Part shown: piece after piece, positions 8,610 through 14,313 of the stretch | Numbering within the stretch: position 1 is the stretch's first letter | Layout: each line of letters begins with the position of its first letter | Source: Bacteroidia bacterium | Lineage (GTDB): Bacteria > Bacteroidota > Bacteroidia > Bacteroidales > CAJPTX01 | Assembly (NCBI GenBank): GCA_905373625.1 | Contig: CAJPTS010000009.1 | Coordinates: forward strand, 1-20,031 | DNA: 20,031 nucleotides | Reading direction: 5' to 3' | Made by a program: the position numbers and the translations under genes | Notes under the pieces: model-generated | What the model saw: the letters and a program-made list of their open reading frames with translations, nothing else | Told to the model about the DNA's origin: nothing | The model's database searches: none

Positions 8610-8631
8610 TATACAACAATTGTTTTGTATA
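8610..8631. promoter_or_regulatory. Palindromic site between the pgk -7 element and start codon
   Basis: Arms TATACAA (8610-8616) and TTGTATA (8625-8631) face each other, and a perfect 10-base palindrome AACAATTGTT (8615-8624) lies between them with its centre one base off. The site covers the expected transcription start and the whole pgk leader. It could be an operator for a dimeric repressor or a weak leader hairpin. This is an inference from symmetry and position only. Confidence 0.4.
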
Positions 8632-8632
8632 A

Positions 8633-8640
8633 CAAATGTA
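8633..8640 (-). promoter_or_regulatory. Putative Bacteroidetes-type -7 element for pgk-ftsE
   Basis: On the minus strand the bases read TACATTTG, a full match to the TAnnTTTG element recognised by the Bacteroidetes primary sigma factor. It sits 28 bases before the pgk ATG, leaving a leader of roughly 20 to 25 bases. I see no good -33 TTTG at the usual distance upstream. The 122 bases behind it, back to the truA stop at 8763, hold no gene that I recognise. Confidence 0.5.
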
Positions 8641-8762
8641 CTGTATAAATACTAATTGCGGCTTACAGACCTCGAGTAGCGCTCTTTTCCCTGTTCCTGA
8701 AGCTACGCGGCGCTGGTATCATGTAAAATTTTAAGCTAGCGCTATGCTATTTGCCCGCCGAA

Positions 8763-9491
8763 TCAATATTCCACGTTTACCAGATAGAGCCCTTGCGGTG
8801 GTGCGCTTGCGCCTGCCTGCCCCCGATCCTTGGATTCGATAATCTGACGGAAGTGTGTTAAAGATATTTTTTCTCGCCCCAGATCGAGCAGCGTGCCTAC
8901 CAGCGCTCGTACCATATTGCGTAAAAATCGGTCAGCCGTGACGCGGTAAATCCAAACGTCATCGTGTACGATCCAGTGCGATTCGGTTAAATGACAGAGC
9001 GTTGTATGTACATCAGTGCCCGTCTTGCAGAAGGCGGCAAAATCTTTGTATTTTAGTAGTGCGGCTGCGCCCGTTTGCATAGCTTCCAAAGATAGATTGC
9101 CCGTATATTGCATGGCGCGGTCAATGAGAAACGGATCTTTTACCCGAGATAACCAGTATTCGTACGTACGAGACAGGGCATCAAAGCGCGCATGAAATGT
9201 GGGGGACGCGGGGAGTATTTCGAGTACGGCCACGTCGTGCGGCAAAATACCATTGAGCATGTAAACGAAATGTGTGAGAGGGAAGGGGAGTTCGGGGGCA
9301 TCAAAATGGGCTACATAGTAGCGAGCATGTACCCCCGTGTCGGTACGTCCTGCGCCTATAACTTCCACGGGAGTGCGGAGGAGCTGACTGATAGACTTTT
9401 CGAGAATTTCTTGAACAGACACGGCGTTGGGTTGACGTTGCCAGCCGTGATAGCGTGTGCCACAGTAGCTCAGGGTGAGGCGATAGCGCAT
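8763..9491 (-). CDS. truA: tRNA pseudouridine(38-40) synthase TruA
   Basis: TruA turns uridines 38, 39 and 40 of the tRNA anticodon stem-loop into pseudouridine. The product is 242 residues, the normal length. The N-terminus MRYRLTLSYCGTRYHGWQRQP is characteristic, the catalytic aspartate is D51 in GAGRTDTGVHA, and the later motifs FHARFDALSRTYEYWL and FLRNMVRALVGTLLDLGR are all present. The ATG at 9491 begins exactly where family members do. It lies 8 bases after a small membrane-protein gene on the same strand and is probably co-transcribed with it. Confidence 0.97.
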   Translation of the reverse strand: MRYRLTLSYCGTRYHGWQRQPNAVSVQEILEKSISQLLRTPVEVIGAGRTDTGVHARYYVAHFDAPELPFPLTHFVYMLNGILPHDVAVLEILPASPTFHARFDALSRTYEYWLSRVKDPFLIDRAMQYTGNLSLEAMQTGAAALLKYKDFAAFCKTGTDVHTTLCHLTESHWIVHDDVWIYRVTADRFLRNMVRALVGTLLDLGREKISLTHFRQIIESKDRGQAGASAPPQGLYLVNVEY

Positions 9492-9499
9492 AGAGTGTA

Positions 9500-9673
9500 C
9501 TAGCGCTGTTCTTTGGTCTCCTCTTTACGAGGGGCGGAGTGGCAGCCACAACCGCACTTGGGGGTTTCTTTGGCGCGTACTATACGAACAATATAACGAA
9601 CGAGAAAAAACGCCATAGCAACACCAATTGCCGCTACAATGATGGTTTGGGTATCTAGAGTCTGAGAATCCAT
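9500..9673 (-). CDS. Small Cys-rich single-pass membrane protein (FeoB-associated-like)
   Basis: From the ATG at 9673 this encodes 57 residues: a short N-terminus MDSQTLDTQ, one hydrophobic segment (about 10-28, TIIVAAIGVAMAFFLVRYI), a basic stretch, the cluster CGCGCHS, and a charged tail. This layout is that of the FeoB-associated Cys-rich membrane proteins of Bacteroidetes, whose cysteines may bind iron or another metal. That family assignment rests on architecture alone. A longer reading from a TTG at 9712 adds 13 unconvincing residues. The gene is 8 bases upstream of truA, and no feoB lies in the window, so a link to iron transport is unproven here. Confidence 0.7.
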   Translation of the reverse strand: MDSQTLDTQTIIVAAIGVAMAFFLVRYIVRIVRAKETPKCGCGCHSAPRKEETKEQR

Positions 9674-9849
9674 TTCAGTAGTAGTTATTCGTTTATGTAA
9701 GATAGCGGACAAACCGTAGAGAAGTTGTAAGTATAACTACAAGAAAATGACGAAGGTTACTCACGCAAAAATAAATGCAACTTTTTATTCTGCCGTTTAA
9801 TTCACTAAGTTCCATGTTCGCGCGAAGCGCTCATGATACACTTCGTGTT

Positions 9850-9880
9850 ACTTTTAACTTTTAACTCTTAACTTTTCACT
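9850..9880 (+). repeat. Heptanucleotide array U1, (ACTYTTA)n
   Basis: Four consecutive 7-base units (ACTTTTA, ACTTTTA, ACTCTTA, ACTTTTC) plus ACT. The same unit recurs inverted over the end of the next gene (11586-11609) and directly at 11774-11797. The rest of the 300-base gap 9674-9973 holds a weak dyad (9724-9741), a small GCGC-GAA-GCGC hairpin (9820-9830) and a T8 run (9930-9937), but no gene. Confidence 0.8.
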
Positions 9881-9895
9881 GATTGGTTGTATCTA

Positions 9896-9912
9896 TTTCA
9901 TCTCTCGTCTCT
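9896..9912 (-). repeat. Short heptanucleotide array U2, inverted (GACGAGA)n
   Basis: On the minus strand the bases read AGA, GACGAGA, GATGAAA, that is, two units of the 7-base repeat found four times at 11731-11758 on the plus strand. With U1 it makes the 5' flank of the ATPase/nuclease gene carry both repeat types found in its 3' flank. Confidence 0.5.
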
Positions 9913-9973
9913 AAGGAAATGGGAGATTCTTTTTTTTGTATTTTAGCAAAGAGAATATAATGGAGAGTGCACG

Positions 9974-11605
9974 ATGAGCAATGTACAAGCGCCCCGCGAT
10001 TTACCTGTTGGTGAGCAGCGTTTCGAGACCATACGCCAAGAGAACTTCCTCTATGTAGATAAAACTTCTTTCGTAGCAAAGCTTGTAAGAAAAACTGGGT
10101 TCTATTTCCTATCACGCCCGCGCCGCTTCGGTAAAAGTCTTTTCCTATCTACACTGAAAGCGTATTTTGAAGGGAAAAAAGAGTGCTTCAAAGATTTATA
10201 CCTCGATAAATGGGAAGAGGCGCAGGCGACACAAGATGGGCGCGAACCGTGGCAGGTGTATCCTGTTTTGCATCTAGATTTGAATGCTGAAGAATATAGT
10301 GAGGTTGCCGATTTAGAATCGCGCATAAATTCCTTTTTGGTAAAAGCAGAGAAAGTATACGGACGCGATGCTGAAGATGTCTCCTTTTCTCAGCGTTTTG
10401 ATGGCGTTTTGCGTCATGCTTACGAAAGGACACAAAAACAAGTCATTGTCCTCATAGACGAATATGATAAACCCCTCCTGCTTACGTTGGAAGAGGGGAT
10501 AGAAGATCTAAATAATGAGTATCGTAAAATTCTAAAAGGCTTTTTTTCCGTACTGAAGAGCGGAACTCCTTACCTCCGCTTTGTATTCATTACAGGCGTC
10601 TCTCGCTTTAGTAAGGTGAGCCTCTTTAGCGATATGAATCACCTGAATGATATTTCTTTAAATAGGGACTTTAGTGCAGTTTGTGGTATAACTGAGGAGG
10701 AACTGAAAACGAATTTTCAACCAGAAATAGCCGCTCTCGGAGAAAGCGAACAGTTAGCCTATGAAATGACCTTAGCAAGGTTAAAAAAGGAGTATGATGG
10801 CTATCTCTTTGTCAGGGGAGGTGTACATGTATACAACCCGTTTAGCCTTCTAAATGCTTTCTCCAATAAGGATCTCCGAGACTATTGGTTTCTGTCGGGT
10901 ACGCCCACATTTGTGGTTCACTATCTGAAAAAGGCGCATTACTACCTCCCCAATTTGGAGAACAATGTAGAGATGGATATGAGTAGTTTAAGTGACTATC
11001 GTGTCGATGCTGCTTCCCCCATCCCTATTCTCTTCCAAGCGGGGTATTTGACTATTAAAAGCTACAATCCAGAATCCGACCTCTATTGCTTGGGGTATCC
11101 GAACAATGAGGTGAAATTCGGGCTAATCCGGAATTTATTGCCTTCATACTCAAATCTGGACACGACGAAAGTACAACACTTCGTGTGGCAATTCTACGAA
11201 AAGGTTTGCAAGGGGGATGTGGATGCTTTCATGGAGGATATCTCCTCGCTTTTAGAAAACATCCCGTACAGTAGCGAATCTAAAGAAGAGGTAAAGTGGC
11301 GCGAGCAGAATTATCAAATAGCCGTAGCGCTGATATTTCAGTTCATGGGCATGTACACGCAAACGGAAGTGCACTCCGCCAAGGGGCGTGCTGATTGTGT
11401 AGTGCATACGAAAGATATTATTTACATCTTTGAGTTCAAACTCTGGAGCACTGGTACAGCAGAAGAGGCTCTTACCCAAATACAGGCGCAGGAGTATTAC
11501 AAACCTCTTCTTTTGCAGGGTAAACAGGTAGTGCTCATCGGCACGAGCTTTGATGAGGAGAAGCGAAATATTAAAGAGTATCTTCAGTTAAGAATTAAGA
11601 GTTAA
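9974..11605 (+). CDS. AAA-ATPase-like protein with C-terminal PD-(D/E)XK nuclease domain (DUF1703 type)
   Basis: This 543-residue protein belongs to a large family, common and often multi-copy in Bacteroidetes, with an AAA-ATPase-like N-terminus and a predicted PD-(D/E)XK nuclease C-terminus. Its biological role is unknown. The N-terminal signature LPVGEQRFETIRQENFLYVDKT (10-31) leads into a shortened P-loop, SRPRRFGKS (47-55). Walker B is VIVLIDEYDKP (about 157-167, D162 and E163). The nuclease core is D474 (GRADCVV) with E487 and K489 (IFEFKL), followed by a helix with QAQEYY. All key residues are present, so it looks intact. The ATG at 9974 is preceded by AT-rich DNA with only weak promoter matches. 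The gene stands alone between other operons and is bracketed by 7-base repeat arrays. Its last six codons and stop lie inside one of them. Confidence 0.9.
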   Translation: MSNVQAPRDLPVGEQRFETIRQENFLYVDKTSFVAKLVRKTGFYFLSRPRRFGKSLFLSTLKAYFEGKKECFKDLYLDKWEEAQATQDGREPWQVYPVLHLDLNAEEYSEVADLESRINSFLVKAEKVYGRDAEDVSFSQRFDGVLRHAYERTQKQVIVLIDEYDKPLLLTLEEGIEDLNNEYRKILKGFFSVLKSGTPYLRFVFITGVSRFSKVSLFSDMNHLNDISLNRDFSAVCGITEEELKTNFQPEIAALGESEQLAYEMTLARLKKEYDGYLFVRGGVHVYNPFSLLNAFSNKDLRDYWFLSGTPTFVVHYLKKAHYYLPNLENNVEMDMSSLSDYRVDAASPIPILFQAGYLTIKSYNPESDLYCLGYPNNEVKFGLIRNLLPSYSNLDTTKVQHFVWQFYEKVCKGDVDAFMEDISSLLENIPYSSESKEEVKWREQNYQIAVALIFQFMGMYTQTEVHSAKGRADCVVHTKDIIYIFEFKLWSTGTAEEALTQIQAQEYYKPLLLQGKQVVLIGTSFDEEKRNIKEYLQLRIKS

Positions 11606-11612
11606 GAGTGCG
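11586..11612 (-). repeat. Heptanucleotide array L over the stop codon of the ATPase/nuclease gene
   Basis: Units AGTTAAG, AATTAAG, AGTTAAG, AGT are the reverse complement of the ACTYTTA unit. The array supplies the final codons (QLRIKS) and the TAA at 11603-11605. Read as a longer block to 11612 it pairs with 11770-11797 over 28 columns with about four differences. Confidence 0.8.
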
Positions 11613-11703
11613 ATAAGCGCTTACATCTGGGCTTTACTTGGAACTTCGTACCTAAAATGTTGCCCGCAACGCTCGGAAATCGTTATAAATCAATGTCTTC
11701 GTA

Positions 11704-11727
11704 GGGGCGAGGCGTGCCTCGCTCCCC
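11704..11727. repeat. GC-rich extragenic palindrome (REP-like)
   Basis: GGGGCGAGGC (11704-11713) pairs across a GT loop with GCCTCGC(T)CCCC (11716-11727), leaving one bulged T. Palindromes of the form GTAGGGGCGAGGC...GCCTCGCCCC recur between genes in many bacterial genomes, so a dispersed repeat is more likely than a terminator. No T-run follows it. Confidence 0.6.
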
Positions 11728-11730
11728 AGA

Positions 11731-11758
11731 GACAAAAGACGAGAGACGAATGACGAGA
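11731..11758 (+). repeat. Heptanucleotide array R1, (GACRARN)n
   Basis: Four consecutive 7-base units: GACAAAA, GACGAGA, GACGAAT, GACGAGA. The same unit occurs inverted at 9896-9912, on the other side of the ATPase/nuclease gene. Confidence 0.65.
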
Positions 11759-11773
11759 GAAACCCTTTGCGCA

Positions 11774-11797
11774 ACTTTTAACTCTTAACTCTTAACT
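11774..11797 (+). repeat. Heptanucleotide array R2, (ACTYTTA)n
   Basis: Units ACTTTTA, ACTCTTA, ACTCTTA, ACT, in the same orientation as array U1 at 9850 and inverted relative to array L at 11586. Confidence 0.8.
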
Positions 11798-11798
11798 A

Positions 11799-11842
11799 GC
11801 GCCCAGTGGGGCGCATATGCTTCTTACTTGCGCCAAAGGCGC
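11799..11842. repeat. Two short GC-rich hairpins upstream of the FKBP-sbcDC operon
   Basis: GCGCCC (11799-11804) pairs with GGGCGC (11809-11814) over AGTG, and GCGCC (11830-11834) pairs with GGCGC (11838-11842) over AAA. They lie between array R2 and the putative promoter region. No T-run follows either, so terminator function is doubtful. The second resembles a smaller GCGC-GAA-GCGC hairpin at 9820-9830 beside array U1. Confidence 0.4.
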
Positions 11843-11856
11843 TCAGCTCCCCTTCT

Positions 11857-11880
11857 TTTGAACAAAAATATATTACTTTG
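11857..11880 (+). promoter_or_regulatory. Weak candidate promoter for the FKBP-sbcDC operon
   Basis: TTTG at 11857-11860 and TTACTTTG at 11873-11880 (seven of eight matches to TAnnTTTG) lie 27 bases before the first ATG of the operon. The spacing between them (12 bases) is shorter than the usual 18-20, so only the downstream element may be meaningful. Confidence 0.3.
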
Positions 11881-11906
11881 CATGTTGTACTTAGCAGGGG
11901 GATAAA

Positions 11907-12827
11907 ATGAGTGAGTTACGCAGTAAGGGACACAACAGACGTATGATGCCGTATATGTCTGTTTTTTCCCTTTTTGTGTCTGTTATCTTACAAGGATGTA
12001 ATTCGTCTCCCGATGGGTATCTGACAGGCTACACACCTCTTGCCGCCGATACGTATTACCACCTTGCAGTTATTGGCGAAGGCTCGCACCCCGCTTCGAT
12101 TGGTGACTATATCACCATTCAGTTGCGTTATGCTACCCTACAAGACTCCACTTTCTTTACAGGCTTACGGCGTTTTCAGATTGAGCGCTCCAATTATGCT
12201 GGTTCTATCGATGAATGCTTTACTCTGTTAAGCGAAGGCGACAGTGCCAACTTCTATCTTGATCCGCGTAAATTCTTTGAAAACACATTACAAACCACTC
12301 TCCCTCATTTTCTAGACACTGCAAAGACCATGCGCATTGACGTGAAAGTCATCGCATTGCAAGATTCTATCTCCTATGCCCGAGACAAAGAGGCATTTGT
12401 GCATTGGATCGAAGATTTTAGTGCCTACGAGCGTGTCCTTTTGGCACAATACATAGCAAAAGAACGAATGAATCCGCACGCCGTAGATAGTCTCTTCTAT
12501 CTACAAAAGCGTGCTGGCGTAGGAGACTACCCACACGACGGAGATACACTCACTATTGAGTTTGAAGGGCGTTTTCTCGACGGCGAATTTTTTGATTCTA
12601 CCAAGAAGAGAAAGGAATCCTTTCAGTTTGTATTGGGGCAAAAGTGGCAAGTCATAGATGGGGTGGAACGTGCTGTGCGTATGATGCGCGAAGGGGAGTT
12701 ATCTCTCTTTATTCTGCCCTCCGCTATTGCTTTTGGAGCAACTGGCAGTTCTACAGGCATTGTGCCCCCCTATACTCCCGTAATCTTTGAAATAGAACTT
12801 CTAGAGCTTAAGTCAGGTGAACGCTAA
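11907..12827 (+). CDS. FKBP-type peptidyl-prolyl isomerase lipoprotein, two FKBP-like modules
   Basis: FKBP domains speed cis-trans isomerisation of proline bonds; the lipoprotein signal places this one in the envelope. The 306-residue product has a basic start, a hydrophobic stretch and a lipobox ending at C31 (VILQGC). Module 1 (about 55-150) is a degenerate FKBP fold (GDYITIQLRY to MRIDVKVIAL). Module 2 (about 210-302) is close to canonical: FFDST keeps the Phe-Asp pair, VIDGVERAV keeps Val-Ile, then AFGATGSSTGIVPP and FEIELLEL. The usual Trp is replaced by Val and two Tyr positions by Phe, so activity is plausible but not certain. The ATG at 11907 was chosen; in-frame ATGs at residues 13, 14 and 17 would also keep the signal peptide. 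It is the first gene of a five-gene operon and overlaps the next by 11 bases. Confidence 0.88.
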   Translation: MSELRSKGHNRRMMPYMSVFSLFVSVILQGCNSSPDGYLTGYTPLAADTYYHLAVIGEGSHPASIGDYITIQLRYATLQDSTFFTGLRRFQIERSNYAGSIDECFTLLSEGDSANFYLDPRKFFENTLQTTLPHFLDTAKTMRIDVKVIALQDSISYARDKEAFVHWIEDFSAYERVLLAQYIAKERMNPHAVDSLFYLQKRAGVGDYPHDGDTLTIEFEGRFLDGEFFDSTKKRKESFQFVLGQKWQVIDGVERAVRMMREGELSLFILPSAIAFGATGSSTGIVPPYTPVIFEIELLELKSGER

Positions 12828-13329
12828 GGGAGTGCTTCTTTTATTCTTGCCTTTCCTGCTGTTGGGCTGCAACTCGCTGCACGAGTTGGAATTAGAGGCG
12901 CGTGAGCACGATTCGCTGAAGGCACGCATGCAGCGTTTAGGCGAACCCCTCGAGGAAGATCAGCTCTTTTTTGTGCCCGAAACAGGGGCTGGAGCTTTCC
13001 CATTTGAAAAAGGTGATGTGTTATTACTGCGCTACACACTCTATGCATTAGTTAGTGGGCGCGAATTAGCGCTGGAAAGTAATGAGAGTAGCGTCATCGA
13101 AGAACAAAAGCTACACCCGTCTGCGACACAATACCCATTACAAACCTACGTTGTTGGAAAAGATGAGTGGATTAAGGGAATAAACCGTGGGCTTCTCCTT
13201 TTCGGATCACGATATTCTAAAGGTTGGATCGGCATCCCGAGTAAATTGGGGTACGGTACATCGCCCTTTGGGCGTATTCCCAGTAATACCTCTCTCCTCT
13301 TTCATTTTGAAATTGTAAGTAAGCAATAG
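12817..13329 (+). CDS. Small FKBP-like lipoprotein, active site partly lost
   Basis: This 170-residue product starts at a GTG inside the end of the previous gene (11-base overlap, a sign of translational coupling). The signal MNAKGVLLLFLPFLLLGC places the lipidated cysteine at C18. One FKBP-like module covers about 65-168: GDVLLLRYTLY, WIKGINRGLLLF, IGIPSKLGYGTSPFGRIPSNTSLLFHFEIV. The 80s-loop Tyr and the C-terminal Phe strand are kept, but the Phe-Asp pair expected after the second strand is not seen, so catalysis may be weak or absent. It could act as a chaperone or a binding partner of its neighbours. A second GTG at 12832 is possible but would remove the only basic residue of the signal. 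Confidence 0.82.
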   Translation: MNAKGVLLLFLPFLLLGCNSLHELELEAREHDSLKARMQRLGEPLEEDQLFFVPETGAGAFPFEKGDVLLLRYTLYALVSGRELALESNESSVIEEQKLHPSATQYPLQTYVVGKDEWIKGINRGLLLFGSRYSKGWIGIPSKLGYGTSPFGRIPSNTSLLFHFEIVSKQ

Positions 13330-13338
13330 TTTGGAACT

Positions 13339-14304
13339 ATGAGATTTGTAATGTACCGAACCTTCCCGCTAGTAGTCCTTTTAAGTTTATCTTTCTTGTT
13401 AGTAATGAGTTGTAGAAAGCGATCTACCTCTTATGACGAGTCCGACGAATTGGTTCGTTTCAATGCTTATCGGCAAGTAAACTATCCCTCGTCAAAACAG
13501 CTTTCTGAGTACGCCTTTATGGAAAAATTGAAAGATAATCCAGCTGGCGAAACACTTAAGGAGGGCACGTGGCTTTATTTTGATTACTGGGCTCTTAACC
13601 TAGATGGTGCCTATCTCGGCTCTAATATCGCAGAGCGTGCTAGGTTGTATAATCAGTTCTCGGCTGCCGCTTATTATGCGCCTAGTTACCGAGAAATAAA
13701 TGCAGATCGGTTCGGTAGCGAAGTATTTGAAGCAATTAACGGTGCGCACGTCGGAGATGAGATACTGATAGGACTGACTGCTACTAAGGCTAAAGCTTTG
13801 GGGCTTTGGAAGAACCCTAATTATTACTCTGCGCTTTTTTACATCATTCCCCGTGGAGTGGTTACCGATCCTGAAAAACACGAAGCAGATTTGATTGCAG
13901 ACTTCATGACCAAAAACCCCGGATTTGAAAAACACGACTCGGTCTATCGTAAGATTGAGGAGGTCGGTACAGGAAATGTGATAGAAAAAGCATCTAAAAT
14001 CTGGGTGCAATACGAAGTATACTCGCTCTCAGGGCATCTCTTTGATACCAATATTCAGGACGTGGCACAACGGCACGGCATTTACTCTTCGAGTGGAAAT
14101 TACAATCTATTGTCATACACTGCGAGTGACGACGCTAAGTTAATTCGTGGCTTTAGTGGACTCACGGTAGGTTTGAAAACAGGAACAAGGCTTCGTGCCC
14201 TCATTCCTAGTGCCCTCGGTTATAAGAAAAAGGGTAATGGGTCTATACGTCCTTACGAACCGTTAGTAGTCTCTATGACCATTGTCCGTTCTTCAAAGAA
14301 GTAA
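13339..14304 (+). CDS. FKBP-like lipoprotein, two modules
   Basis: The 321-residue product has a lipoprotein signal with lipobox LVMSC (C25), followed by a charged linker. Module 1 (about 70-180) is a divergent FKBP fold with an enlarged Tyr/Asn-rich middle. Module 2 (about 215-318) keeps LFDTN (the Phe-Asp pair), LIRGFSGLTVGLKTGTRLRALIP, the loop Tyr in ALGYKKKGNGSIRPYEP and the final strand VVSMTIV. The two-module plan matches the first protein of the operon, and the three genes probably arose by duplication. It lies 9 bases after the second FKBP gene and 9 bases before sbcD. An ATG five codons in is an alternative start. Confidence 0.82.
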   Translation: MRFVMYRTFPLVVLLSLSFLLVMSCRKRSTSYDESDELVRFNAYRQVNYPSSKQLSEYAFMEKLKDNPAGETLKEGTWLYFDYWALNLDGAYLGSNIAERARLYNQFSAAAYYAPSYREINADRFGSEVFEAINGAHVGDEILIGLTATKAKALGLWKNPNYYSALFYIIPRGVVTDPEKHEADLIADFMTKNPGFEKHDSVYRKIEEVGTGNVIEKASKIWVQYEVYSLSGHLFDTNIQDVAQRHGIYSSSGNYNLLSYTASDDAKLIRGFSGLTVGLKTGTRLRALIPSALGYKKKGNGSIRPYEPLVVSMTIVRSSKK

Positions 14305-14313
14305 AATGGTGCG

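Larger units (their letters stand above)
11586..11797. repeat. 212-base segment bounded by inverted repeats (possible MITE-like element)
   Basis: The left end (11586-11612) and right end (11770-11797) are near-perfect inverted copies. Between them are a GC-rich palindrome (11704-11727) and a second 7-base array (11731-11758), with no open gene. The size and structure recall a small non-autonomous element, but the ends are simple tandem arrays, I see no clear target-site duplication, and the left end lies within a coding region. It may equally be two independent arrays in opposite orientation. The segment makes up most of the 301-base gap before the next gene. Confidence 0.4.

Noticed and set aside
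9674..9712. TTG start extending the Cys-rich membrane protein
   Set aside because: The ATG at 9673 gives the compact layout expected; the added residues have no recognisable character.
9932..9961. Classical promoter TTTTTG-N17-TATAAT before the ATPase/nuclease gene
   Set aside because: The -35 match is poor, the TATAAT is only 12 bases from the ATG, and Bacteroidetes use a different consensus.
9850..11797. CRISPR-like repeats
   Set aside because: The units are 7 bases in direct tandem without spacers, and no cas gene is present.
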